DNA of 64,000 bases from Saltatorellus ferox. Its GTDB lineage: Bacteria; Planctomycetota; UBA1135; GCA-002686595. The notes beneath the pieces are model-generated. The model was not told the origin of the DNA and made no database searches. It worked only from the letters and a program-made list of their open reading frames with translations. The stretch is from contig CP036434.1 of NCBI GenBank assembly GCA_007751475.1, positions 6,515,524-6,579,523 of the forward strand, written 5' to 3'. Shown here in pieces: positions 9,489 through 18,076 of this stretch. The translations under genes were made by a program, and so were the position numbers. The stretch's first letter is position 1; each line of letters starts with the position of its first letter.

Positions 9489-9558
9489 TCAAGCTCCGGT
9501 CTTGGTGTCATTTCCTTGCAATGGGTCCATTGGGTATTGGCTTCCCCTTCCCTCCACT

Positions 9559-10207
9559 GGATAGAGCAACTCTTCTTCTGTAATTTCGTCCGCGAGGAAG
9601 ATCAGGCTTGCTCCATGGTGAGGTATTGACGGCCGGCCTCCCAATCTTCGGAGACCTCCATGGCCAGGGCAGTGACGAGCCGCAACAGTGCGGCTTCGTT
9701 CGGAAAGAGGCCAGCGACTCGCGTTCGCCTCTTGATCTCTTTGTTGAGCCTCTCGACCGCGTTCGACGTCCGGAGGCGTCGACGATGGCTGGCGGGAGAT
9801 TGGAGGACAGCGAGTCCCTCGTGGATGTTTTCTTCGATCCACGCGGCGACCCTGGGCTCCGAGTCCTGGTACTTGACAACGACCGTCTTGATGATCTGCT
9901 CGGCGTCGGCCATCGTCGGCGCGTTGAAGATGGAGCGGAGGTCCTCCGCCACGTCCTTCTTCATGACGATCTTGGAGACGTAGGACTGCGCGTTGCGCTG
10001 CATGTGGCACTGGCATCGTTGCCAGGCAACGCCAGGGAAGACGGATGCGAGAGCGGCCTTGATGCCGGGGTGGTCGTCACTGGTGAAGAGGCGCACACCA
10101 TGCAGTCCACGGAGGACGAGCGACTGCAGGAACTCCCGCCAGTGGACCTCAGCTTCGGAGGTGGCAACGCTGACGCCGACGATCGATCGCTTCCCGTCCT
10201 CTCGTAC
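9559..10207 (-). mobile_element. partial IS256-family element (same type as 18077-19473)
   Basis: Nearly identical over about 650 bp to the right half of the complete element at 18077-19473, in opposite orientation, including its terminal inverted repeat (GGATAGAGCAACTC at 9559). Similarity stops at about 10207. The missing half has been lost or replaced by unrelated DNA at 10208-10476, in which I recognise nothing. Confidence 0.85.
9602..10207 (-). pseudogene. IS256 transposase C-terminal half
   Basis: About 200 codons matching residues 190-393 of the intact transposase, starting at VREDGKRSIVGVSVA and ending LTMEQA. It keeps the second Asp (FTSDDHPG) and the Glu motif (SNAVERLNKEIKRR) but lacks the first Asp and the N-terminus. 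The extra codons upstream belong to unrelated sequence. Confidence 0.85.
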
Positions 10208-10476
10208 CGCAGCTCGGCCTACACACTCGCTGTCTACGCTTCGCAGCACGGGTCGCCCCTACTACCACGCAAGACTCGCTTCCGGCTGGTGACCAGCCTT
10301 ATCCGGGCGGATGTTGTCTCCGCGGGACTCCAGTGGAAGTTTCAGTTCACTTCTTCCTCTTCCTCCAAGCTTGACCTGGCGCACTAGATGGGATGAGAAG
10401 GCCAGCCTCCGGCTCGGGTTACCTTGACGGGACCCTAAACATCAAACGGGCTCGAGGCCAAACAAGGAGGCTGACC

Positions 10477-10893
10477 ATGACTCAATCTACCATGACCGAA
10501 GAAACCACCATCGGAATCGACCTCGGAGACAAGAAGAGCCATATCTACGTGCTCTCGGGCGACGGAGAGGTACTCGAGCGGGCAGAAGTGCCGACGACCA
10601 TGGTTGCGATGCGGCGGCGCTTCGGGAACTGCGAGTCGCTGCGCATCGCCATCGAGGCTGGCGGTCAGTCCAGCTGGGTCAGCGACCTACTAAAGGAGCT
10701 CGGCCACGAAGTCATCGTCGCCAACCCGCGCAAGCTGCGGATGATCTACGAGAACGACTCGAAGTGTGACGCGGTCGACGCCGAGCAGCTCGCTCGCGTC
10801 GCACGCCTCGACCTGAAGCTCCCGCAGCCGGTCCAGCACCGCGACCGCTCTGCGCGCGCCGACCTCAACAAGACTCGTTCGCGGGACCTGCTG
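10477..10893 (+). pseudogene. IS110-family transposase, N-terminal fragment
   Basis: Starts at ATG 10477 behind a strong AAGGAGG site. The sequence TIGIDLGDKKSHIYVLSGDG and the later AIEAGGQSSWVSDLLKELGH, NPRKLRMI, DAVDAEQLARV are the DEDD-type catalytic domain of IS110 transposases (first Asp in GIDLGD). About 139 residues remain of a family that is usually 330-400 residues. An IS91-like end begins at 10894 and removes the rest, including the transposase_20 domain with its serine. Confidence 0.88.
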
Positions 10894-12273
10894 ACGGATA
10901 GGACTTCCAAGCGGGGTGTCGACACCCCGGTAACCGTAGCCTGGGGCCTGATTCTTCGCTACCCCCATCCTCGCGGGCCACGCGGGAGCGCCCGAGCGGC
11001 CATCGGGCTCTTCGCTGAGCCGAACTCGCCCGATTTCGCCCCCTCCGACGAGCACCACCGGTTCGCTTCACCACGACCTGCAGCCAGCACCCTCCCCAAG
11101 AGTGCTGGCTGATCTCATATCGCCGAGCCCGATGGCCCGCGCGCCGCTCTTCCGCAGCGCCCTACTTCCCGAAGTCCAACCGCCCCTGCCGTGGCGGCAT
11201 CGGTATTCGGACCTCGGGCTCTGCCGGTGGGGAACGGCTCGGCCCTGGCGACGACGGGTCTCTCCCACCCAGCGAATCGGATGACCTCCTCGCCGCCGCT
11301 CTCACGCCCTCCAGCACCTTCCGCGCTGTCTCCGGATCTGTGATCACGGAGATCATGTGCCTGCGCCCGCGGCAGCGCGGGCGCTTGAGAACATCTTCCG
11401 AAAACACCCGCTTCAGAAGATCTGCCCAGCGGATGTATCTCTGGTCCTTCGACCGCTCCTCCGCACTCTTCGAGCCGTCTTCATCGGCGACGTCCACATC
11501 CTTCGGCTCCTTCCGAACCACGGGACGCGGCACCACCAGATCACGCAATGATGAGGCCGGGGCCAGCACTCCCTGATACGTCAGCTGATGCTCGCGCGGA
11601 TGCGGCGCGAGCGCCGCCAGTCGAGCCATGAACTGGTACGGCGTCATGACGAAGCCCTTGGTCCCATCACGCCAGGCCTTGCGCAGCAGCCACGAGACCA
11701 TCCCATCGGGACGGACATCGAAGCGTTCCAGACTGATGGCGGGTCTTGTCACGTAGCGGCAGAGCTTCTCCAGTTGCGCCCGCTGACCCTTCCGGATCAG
11801 CGCACGCAACGAGAACCCGTCAGCGTTCACCACCAGTGGAGGCGGCACGTACTGACTCCCCCAACCCGACGACTGGAACGCAAGGCCGAGATCAGGGTCG
11901 ATTAGGCGCTTCAGCGGCTGCCCAGCACCAGCACCGAAAGGCACCAGCGACTTCACCGAGGCAGCCTTCAGGGCCGGAAAGAACGCATTCTCATGCGCGT
12001 CGCCAAAATCGAGAAGCGGCTGCTCATCAGCGCCCGCGTCCGCGTACTCCCAAGGGCGGTCGTCGCCTTTGCGTAGGGGCATACCGAGTGCGATCGGGTC
12101 GAGGGAGAAGCGCTTCAGCACACGACGGATGCGCGCGATCGCGTCGCCGTGCACACGCTCGACCTCCGCCGACGTCAAAGGATCCGCGGGCAGAAAGACG
12201 GGAGACTCGAAAGCGCTGCGCGTGACGTACACACCGTCTAGATAGAGGGAGTGGAAGTGAACATTAAGTCCCA
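10894..12273 (-). mobile_element. IS91-like element copy C
   Basis: Constant end at 10894 (AC, GGATAGGACTTCC) with the perfect 18-bp palindrome CGGGGTGTCGACACCCCG at 10912-10929. It extends to about 12273, where similarity to copies D and I ends within the sequence AAGTCCCA. It joins an IS110 fragment on the left to a truncated propeller gene on the right, so it either inserted with deletions or mediated a rearrangement. Confidence 0.85.
11162..12271 (-). pseudogene. IS91-like transposase, C-terminal two thirds (copy C)
   Basis: Retains the HUH motif (LNVHFHSLYLDGVYV), the LEKLCRYVTRPAISLERF segment, WRDGTKGFVMTPYQFM, and ends RQGRLDFGK. The N-terminal zinc-finger domain normally present in IS91 transposases is missing; the codons upstream come from the neighbouring gene. 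The Tyr residues in CRYVTRP and TYQGVLAP are candidates for conserved tyrosines, but I cannot assign the catalytic pair without an alignment. Confidence 0.8.
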
Positions 12274-12275
12274 TC

Positions 12276-13214
12276 AGACCTGACACCGCGGTCGTGGCGA
12301 GCGACACACGTATTTGGCGCACCGACAACGGCGGCCAAAGCTGGACCTCGATCACGCCGAGTCCCTTGGGCACCTACCACGCAATCGACATGGTCGGCGA
12401 CGTCGGGTACGCGGTGGGAACGAAGCTCATCAAGACGACCGACGGTGGGCTCACCTGGACATTCGTCGAGGACCCCGCGCTCCGCTACTACGGTATCGAC
12501 TTCGCAGACGCAGAGATCGGCCATCGCGTGGGGGAACAGGGCGCCATCGATTTCACCGACGACGGTGGCATGAGCTGGACTTCTCAGTCCTCAGGTGTCA
12601 CGACGACGCTGAGACAGATCGACACCCTCGGGCCCACCGTGGCACTCGCAGTCGGTGACCATGGCGTAGTGATCCTGACTTCGGATGGAGGGGCGACCTG
12701 GACGCCGGTGAGCCCGCCCGGCGTGACGAACGAGACCCTCTACGGCGCGACGATCGGCGGCGGTACCGCCTGGTTCAGTGGCTCGGAGGCAGGCGTCTGG
12801 CGGCTCGGTCCACCCCAGGCGGACTGCGAGGTTCAGTCGTACTGCCAGGGCAAGGTGCACTCGGGCGGCTCCGTCGCAGCGCTGACTCTGTTCGGCACGC
12901 CCAACGTCGCCAATGGATCCTATGGCGTTGGCATCCTCGACGCTCTCCCGGGGAGCGTCGCCATCGGATTTGAGAGCACCACCGGCCCCAACACGATGCC
13001 CCTTCACGGCGGCACGCTCTGTGTACTTCCACCGCTGAACCGCCTCTCGGTACTGAGCCTCGACGGGTCCGGCTTCGGTTTCTACACCCTCCCCATGACG
13101 CCAGCGATGGTGGGGACGACCCGCTGGTACCAGCTCTTGTTCCGAGACCCCGCCAACCCCGACGGGACGGGGATCGGGTTGACCGATGGCTTGCGGATTA
13201 CCTTCTGCCCATAG
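12276..13214 (+). pseudogene. secreted Ycf48/BNR-type propeller protein, 5' end lost
   Basis: Repeated blades with the pattern TDNGGQSWTSI, TTDGGLTWTF, TDDGGMSWTSQ, TSDGGATWTPV identify a BNR/Ycf48-like beta-propeller. The frame is open from the junction with the IS91-like copy at 12273 (IRPDTAVVASDTR), so the GTG at 12294 is not a natural start and the signal peptide and first blades are gone. The last 130 residues carry the lineage C-terminal domain (GTLCVLPPLNRL, TRWYQLLFRDPANPDG, ending FCP). Probably dead, since no start or export signal remains. Confidence 0.75.
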
Positions 13215-13242
13215 CATCCAGTTCGCACGCGACTGCCAGTAT

Positions 13243-13376
13243 CTAGGAGCGTGTCGCGAATAGCTGATTCCGCCCAGTGCGTTGCCCGGACTGCAAGACA
13301 AGGCGAATCGAACCCCGCGTGGCCGTAGTCACGTCACGTTCGATTCAACGCAGGATTGCAGTTCGGGAAACGTGCT
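13243..13376. repeat. palindromic miniature element, 3' end lost
   Basis: Begins CTAGGAGCGTGTCGCG, matching the terminal repeat of the complete element at 41653-41819, and runs through the central GTAGTCACGT and the TTCGATTCAACGCAGGATTG region, then stops where an IS91-like transposase scrap begins at 13377. Confidence 0.75.
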
Positions 13377-13440
13377 GTCGTCGCCTTTGCGTAGCGGCAG
13401 ACCGAGTGCGATCGGGTCAAGGAAGTGGAAGTGAACACCT
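13377..13440 (-). mobile_element. IS91-like transposase scrap with internal deletion
   Basis: About 50 bp match the transposase segment encoding LDPIALGLPLRKGDD, followed directly by the GGAAGTGGAAGTGAACA segment that lies roughly 160 bp further on in intact copies. It is an internally deleted remnant joined to a miniature element. Confidence 0.65.
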
Positions 13441-13485
13441 GATCCCAATCCTGCACTTGCGCGTCACCGGCGGCGACCGACGGGC

Positions 13486-13854
13486 TCAGACCATGCTGTA
13501 GAAGAACTCCTCACGCACGATCTTGCCGCCCCTCATGTGGTACAGGGCCACTTCACGGCCTTTCTTCCGGATGCCAAGCCCCTTGACCTCAACGTCGCTC
13601 TCAAAGATCAGCGCGAACCGGTCATCACCGTGGGGAAAGGGGCCCTCAACCTCCATGGAGTGCATGATCATCGTCTCCTCCCACCAGGCGTGCTTGGCGC
13701 GGATGGCGTCGAGGCCGACGGCTTCGCGCCCCCGCCCCATGTCCATCGCCTCCACGGAGACCGCGTCCTCGGCATAGTGCTCGTCCAAGAGCTTCCCGAG
13801 TTCACCGGAACGATTGAATTCGACCATGATCTGGCCCAGTTCTTGGCTGTTCAT
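13486..13854 (-). CDS. SnoaL/NTF2-like protein
   Basis: A 122-residue protein with the fold signature of the nuclear-transport-factor-2-like superfamily: N-terminal helix, LLDEHYAEDAVSVEA, GLDAIRAKHAWWEETM, then beta strands ending GGKIVREEFFYSMV. Such proteins bind small hydrophobic ligands or act as isomerase-like scaffolds; no catalytic set can be assigned. It lies 62 bp downstream of the CBS/DUF294 gene on the same strand and may be cotranscribed with it. Confidence 0.75.
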   Translation of the reverse strand: MNSQELGQIMVEFNRSGELGKLLDEHYAEDAVSVEAMDMGRGREAVGLDAIRAKHAWWEETMIMHSMEVEGPFPHGDDRFALIFESDVEVKGLGIRKKGREVALYHMRGGKIVREEFFYSMV

Positions 13855-13916
13855 GGATGGAGACTAAGCACCTGCCCCGGCGGTGGGCGCAACGGAACCG
13901 CTCATTCTGCGCCCGA

Positions 13917-15503
13917 TCAGACGATCCCTCCAGCGTAGCGCCGAACGACCAGATCCTGGTGGCGTCGGATGACCCGAAAGGCGTCCTTGAGGTGGTCTCG
14001 ATCGAAGCGGGAGAGTGTCCTCGGGTCGACGCGATTGGTCGGGGTCGTCCCGGACCGAACCGCATCCGCTTGTGCCTCCATGCGGATCGACGCAATGAAG
14101 TGCTGTGCCGAGATGAGTTCCTCGGCGTCCTCGTTGCTGAGGACCTGGGCCTCGGCTGCGCTCCGCAGCCGTTCGGCACCGGAGAGAGCGAGCGACCCGG
14201 CTGCCAGCGCATGGACGCGAGCGATCGAAACGAGCGTTGCAATCGCGTCGCGCTTGAGATCGAGGGCAGCGCCCTCTCCGTGCTCTCCTTCGTGCAGGAC
14301 AAAGCCGCGAAAGAAGCCGAGGGGAACGCTCGCCTGTGCGGCCTCCCGGGCGATATGTGAGAGAAAGAGCGTATGCGCCTTGGCCATTCCAGCGACAGCG
14401 ATGCGCAGCGAGTCGATGAGGTGCTCCTCTCCATGCACGCAACGCATGTCGAAGAAGATCGATGTCCTCAGAAGGTTCTCCGAGTCCGGAATCTCGATCC
14501 ATCGCTCGAAGCGCTGGCGCCAGGCGTCGAGAGAACGGGCCCAACGCTCGTTGGTCGCCATGATCTCTCCAAGGCAATACGGATAGCCAGCGGAGTGCAG
14601 TCCGTCCACGAGCCCCTTGGCGAGGCGCCTGAAGTAGGGACCGTGCCCGGCCGCGTCGTACGCGTTGGAGAACACGAAGCCGTTGTCCTGATCCGCGCCG
14701 ATGGCAACCTCCCGGCGCGCGAGCGAACCGAAGACGACCAGCGCATAGGGAACGGGCGGAGGGCCCAGCTCTTCCTCGGCGAGCTCGGCGATGCGCCGGT
14801 GGGTCGCTTCAGCGATCGAAGAAAGGAAACGCGTCACGTGCTCAGCGTTCACGCCAGCGCTCACCAGCGAGAGCAGTGCATCCTCCCGGCGGCAGGCAGC
14901 ACGCGCCACTGCTTGGACGTCTGGAGCCGACCTTACCGCGCGCACCACGTGGAGCGTACTGGTGCCGAAGCGGTTGAGCAGGTCGTTCGCGCTCAGTACG
15001 CCCGCGATCCGGCCCCTGTCATCGACGACGGGGAGGTGGTGAACATCACGATCTGCCATCGTGAGCATCGCCATCGAGGCGTCGGCGTCAGGCTTCACGG
15101 TGATCGGGTCCGAGGTCATCGCTCGCGCGATGTCGGCGGTGTCCGGAATCTCTCCACCCAGGACACGGCGGCGCAGGTCTCGGTCGGTGACGATCCCGAC
15201 GAGCCGCCCGCCCTCGACGATGAGCATCGTGGATACATCGTGCTCCGCCATCCGGCGGGCCACCCCCCGAACGGTGTCGTCGGGACTGGCGACGAGGGCC
15301 TCGCGGCGAAGGAGTCCAGCGACCGCCCCCTCCGCTCCCAGCCGAAAGGCCGTCGCCCCCGCTCGCCTTGCCTCGATGGCATCGCGCAGGCGCTGGCTCT
15401 CGTCGGCGAGCCCGTCCAGCGGCGGGTGCGCAGCAACGAAGCGTCGAGCCTCATCGAGGTCACTCCCTGTCGGTCTCTCGCCTGCCCCTCCTTCGCTCAC
15501 CAT
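13917..15503 (-). CDS. CBS-domain DUF294 putative nucleotidyltransferase signalling protein
   Basis: A 528-residue cytoplasmic protein. Two CBS motifs are seen at about residues 70-185 (DTVRGVARRMAEHDVSTMLI, LVGIVTDRDLRR; ASMAMLTMADRDVHHLPVVD, VLSANDLL), then a DUF294 nucleotidyltransferase-like domain (ALVVFGSLARREVAIGADQD, a GSxxRxE-type motif with a D-x-D-like pair) and a DUF294 C-terminal domain to the end. Family members often start with a cyclic-nucleotide-binding domain, which is absent or reduced to about 60 residues here. In many bacteria this gene lies next to the sodium/acetate symporter and acs, as here, which suggests adenine-nucleotide sensing coupled to acetate use; the exact activity is not established. 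Confidence 0.85.
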   Translation of the reverse strand: MVSEGGAGERPTGSDLDEARRFVAAHPPLDGLADESQRLRDAIEARRAGATAFRLGAEGAVAGLLRREALVASPDDTVRGVARRMAEHDVSTMLIVEGGRLVGIVTDRDLRRRVLGGEIPDTADIARAMTSDPITVKPDADASMAMLTMADRDVHHLPVVDDRGRIAGVLSANDLLNRFGTSTLHVVRAVRSAPDVQAVARAACRREDALLSLVSAGVNAEHVTRFLSSIAEATHRRIAELAEEELGPPPVPYALVVFGSLARREVAIGADQDNGFVFSNAYDAAGHGPYFRRLAKGLVDGLHSAGYPYCLGEIMATNERWARSLDAWRQRFERWIEIPDSENLLRTSIFFDMRCVHGEEHLIDSLRIAVAGMAKAHTLFLSHIAREAAQASVPLGFFRGFVLHEGEHGEGAALDLKRDAIATLVSIARVHALAAGSLALSGAERLRSAAEAQVLSNEDAEELISAQHFIASIRMEAQADAVRSGTTPTNRVDPRTLSRFDRDHLKDAFRVIRRHQDLVVRRYAGGIV

Positions 15504-15548
15504 GCCCTGATACCTACTACCATAAAGCGATTGCGCCTGCCCACCCCG

Positions 15549-15637
15549 CTACCGTAGTCACCTGGGTTCGAATCAACGCAGTATTGCGATTCGGGAAACG
15601 CGCTACTCGAATCTGTCAATGTGCAACAGGCTCCTGG
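15549..15637. repeat. palindromic miniature element, half copy
   Basis: Matches one half of the element at 41653-41819 in reverse orientation: central GTAGTCAC, GGGTTCGAATCAACGCAGTA, then the terminal GTCAATGTGCAAC-AGGCTCCT arm. It lies in the short gap between the CBS/DUF294 gene and the stop of the sigma-54 activator. Confidence 0.7.
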
Positions 15638-15645
15638 CAGGCTAA

Positions 15646-17676
15646 TCATTTGCGACCTGATCGCCGAAGCGCGCGGTAAATGGTCGAGCGGGCGACCCCG
15701 AGCTCACGGGAGGCAGCGCTGACATTGCCTCCATGCCGGTCCACGGCGGCCAGCAGCGCGCGCATGCGGATGTCCTCCAGGCATGCAGCGCCGTCGACAT
15801 CCGCTGAGCTGACTTCGACAGCCGAAGACAACAAGGCGGAAGAGTTCTTCACGGCCGGAGGGGCACTCTCGCCGCGGCCAAAGGTAGCGCCGGGCGAATT
15901 GACTCCGACCTCACCGGGTAGGTGATGGCCACGGATCACGTCGCCGGTCCCACAGAGCACGAGGGCGTGATGCAGCACCGCCCGTAGCTCGCGCACGTTG
16001 CCCGGCCACGAGTGCGCGGCGAGGCGGGAGAGGACACCGTCCTCGAAGACCGGCACGGTCGTGCGCTGCAGTTCGCGCCCAATCCGTGCGAGAAGTCCCG
16101 ACGCAAGGTCCGCAATGTCACGTCGAGCACGCAGCGGCGGGAGCTGCAGAGTCACGCCTTTCAACCTGTAGTACAGGTCCTTTCGAAAAGTGCCCGACCC
16201 GACCATCTGTTCGAGTGAACGGCTGGTCGCGCACACGACGCGCACGTCCGCCGACCTGGGGGTTTCCTCTCCCACGCCATAGTAGCCCCCGTCCTCGAGG
16301 AACCGGAGCAGCATGACCTGGAGCGACGTCGGCATATCACCCAGCTCGTCCAGGAACAGGGTACCGCCGTCCGCTGCCGCCAGTTTTCCGGGCGCCCCAT
16401 CCTTCCGCGCGCCGGTGAAGGCGCCTGGTCCGTACCCGAAGAGCTCCGACTCCAGCAGCCCAGCGGGCAACGCTCCGCAGTTCAAAGCGACGAAGGGGCC
16501 CTCGGCGCGATCGGAGGCTGCGTGGATCGCATTCGCCATGAGCTCCTTCCCCGTCCCCGTCTCGCTCAAGATCATGACTGGTAAGCGCGTGCGAGCAAAG
16601 CGCGTCGCCACGGCCTTGGCACTGGCGAGATCCGGATCGCTTCCGAGCAAGACGTCGAAGGCGGGCGCAGCCTCCGGTGGGTGGTCGATGTCGAACTCGA
16701 CACCACGCACAGCGCGCTTCGTGTCGAAGTCGACAATCAGCGCGACAGGGCGGTTGCGATCGTCGAACACGGGCTCCACGCGTAGATACCCCGTCTCACC
16801 GGTAGGCAGCGCGATGGAGACTGACTCTCCCTCCGCCGCGTAGCCGACGAGGATATCGAAGTCGCAGTCGATAAGATCCTCGGGCCTCGTCGCGCGACCC
16901 ATGCCGAGTCGCCCCCCAAACAAGCCCCGTGCAGCGGGGTTGGCCGAATGAACGCGACCCGGGGGCAAGACGAGGAGTGTCGGCCGTGGCAAGCGGTCGA
17001 TGATCTCCTCGGCGGTCGCCAGGAGTCGCGCTGCGATACGGCCGTAGGCGCGCCCATGCAGAGCTCGCTCGATCGCACTTCCGCCGGCGATGAGCACGGC
17101 CTCGAGCAAGGCGGGCGGCTTCCCCCCCGGGACGAGGCAGCCGAGCGCCGCAATGGCCTCACCGGAGGCCGCCGCGACGGGAGCTGCTGCCGTTGTGAAA
17201 GTGGCCAGCGGTCGGGCAAAGTGGGCACCTCGCTCGACGAGCACCGTCCGCCCCTCGGCCAGCGCCGTCCCGAAGGCGTTCGTGCCCCGCACCGACTCAG
17301 CCCACGACCGCCCAGGCTCGAGGGCGAGCGCAGAGCCCGCGAGGTCGAGCCCACCTGGGAGCCGGACGTCGAGCAAGCATCCTGCGCTGTCGGTGAGCAC
17401 GAGCGCCGCTCCCTGTTCGGTCAAGGGCGCAGTGAGCGCGTCGAGCTCAGCCGCGGCGGAACGCAACACCTCCGGACCGCGCCGACAGACCGGGGGAACG
17501 CCGTGGAGGGGAGGATCTCCGAGTGCTTCGTCAACTCCATGGGAGCGGCTGCGCGACCAGGAGGCGAGCAGTGGCCCGAAGCCCACTCTCTCGAGGGAAG
17601 GGTCGACACGGAAGCGCTCCCGAAGATCAGGGGGCGGCTCGATCAGTCGAAGGATCTGGGATCGGTTGGTATCCAC
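15646..17676 (-). CDS. sigma-54-dependent activator, AcoR-like (GAF-AAA-Fis)
   Basis: A 676-residue enhancer-binding protein. The N-terminal 310 residues contain a GAF-like sensor (SWAESVRGTNAFGTALAEGR, the AcoR-type signature) and a PAS-like segment. The AAA+ domain follows, with Walker A SETGTGKE, the sigma-54 contact loop GAFTGARKDG, Walker B GGTLFLDELGDM, and the arginine-finger region. The C-terminus carries a Fis-type helix-turn-helix (GNVSAASRELGVARSTIYRA). It is divergent from the porin/symporter/synthetase genes, and the gap holds a palindrome (17754-17795) and a -24/-12 promoter (17940-17954). It is therefore the likely activator of acetate uptake; the effector is unknown. Confidence 0.92.
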   Translation of the reverse strand: MDTNRSQILRLIEPPPDLRERFRVDPSLERVGFGPLLASWSRSRSHGVDEALGDPPLHGVPPVCRRGPEVLRSAAAELDALTAPLTEQGAALVLTDSAGCLLDVRLPGGLDLAGSALALEPGRSWAESVRGTNAFGTALAEGRTVLVERGAHFARPLATFTTAAAPVAAASGEAIAALGCLVPGGKPPALLEAVLIAGGSAIERALHGRAYGRIAARLLATAEEIIDRLPRPTLLVLPPGRVHSANPAARGLFGGRLGMGRATRPEDLIDCDFDILVGYAAEGESVSIALPTGETGYLRVEPVFDDRNRPVALIVDFDTKRAVRGVEFDIDHPPEAAPAFDVLLGSDPDLASAKAVATRFARTRLPVMILSETGTGKELMANAIHAASDRAEGPFVALNCGALPAGLLESELFGYGPGAFTGARKDGAPGKLAAADGGTLFLDELGDMPTSLQVMLLRFLEDGGYYGVGEETPRSADVRVVCATSRSLEQMVGSGTFRKDLYYRLKGVTLQLPPLRARRDIADLASGLLARIGRELQRTTVPVFEDGVLSRLAAHSWPGNVRELRAVLHHALVLCGTGDVIRGHHLPGEVGVNSPGATFGRGESAPPAVKNSSALLSSAVEVSSADVDGAACLEDIRMRALLAAVDRHGGNVSAASRELGVARSTIYRALRRSGRK

Positions 17677-17753
17677 GGCAATGCTGGTTGGCGGGCGGAT
17701 GGAGCAATTGAAACCCGCAGAGGCTGGCTCGATGCGCTACATCCGCAGCGCAA

Positions 17754-17795
17754 CGATACACCATTCGCTCCAATCTGGAGCGCGAAGTTGTATCG
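17754..17795. promoter_or_regulatory. candidate activator-binding palindrome (UAS)
   Basis: An interrupted inverted repeat: CGATACA, then CGCTCCA, a 3-bp centre, TGGAGCG, then TGTATCG. It lies 78 bp from the activator start codon and about 145 bp upstream of the -24/-12 promoter, the usual distance for an enhancer bound by a Fis-type HTH dimer. Assignment to the activator at 15646 is inferred from position. Confidence 0.65.
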
Positions 17796-17939
17796 CTCCG
17801 CTCCACTCCGCCAGAGATTCCCCAAGCCCGCTCGGTCTCCCCGTCCCGACGGACCTGAAGCAGGAGCGCCCCTGAATGGGCCACGGGGGCCGATTTCCGC
17901 GCTTGGCCCCAGCGACCCGGAGTCGCTCACTCGGCCAGC

Positions 17940-17954
17940 GGCACGGTCGTTGCA
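17940..17954 (+). promoter_or_regulatory. sigma-54 promoter (-24/-12)
   Basis: GGCACGGTCGTTGCA has the invariant GG, ten bases, GC arrangement and matches the consensus TGGCACG-N4-TTGC at nearly every position. It points toward the porin start at 18055, leaving a leader of about 90 nt. With the divergent sigma-54 activator next to it, it is a strong candidate for the promoter of the porin-symporter-synthetase unit. Confidence 0.82.
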
Positions 17955-18068
17955 TTGGCCTGCTCGTACAGACCCCGGGTCCCCCTTCAGCCTTGCGAGT
18001 GCAAGTCGTGGGTCCGGCAAGCTCCCCGCTCCCCCCCTTCGGCCCCCCCCTCCCATGACCGCTCGAAC

Positions 18069-18076
18069 GACGGCCG
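18069..18076 (+). repeat. left target-site duplication of IS256
   Basis: GACGGCCG, repeated exactly at 19474-19481 on the other side of the element. Eight bp is a normal duplication length for IS256 family insertions. Confidence 0.85.

Larger units (their letters stand above)
8093..9558 (-). mobile_element. group II intron, 5'-truncated
   Basis: The reverse transcriptase/maturase gene (8190-9488) is followed on the minus strand by an RNA 3' end with domain V and VI character down to about 8093. Upstream of the gene only 70 bp remain before an IS256 end at 9559, far too little for ribozyme domains I-III. The intron has lost its 5' half and should not splice by itself. A second copy of its 3' end alone occurs at 37973-38066. 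Confidence 0.75.

Noticed and set aside
12591..13301. Long antisense frames over the propeller, acetate and kinase genes
   Set aside because: Typical of high-GC DNA, where the complementary frames lack stops; no start signals or family motifs.
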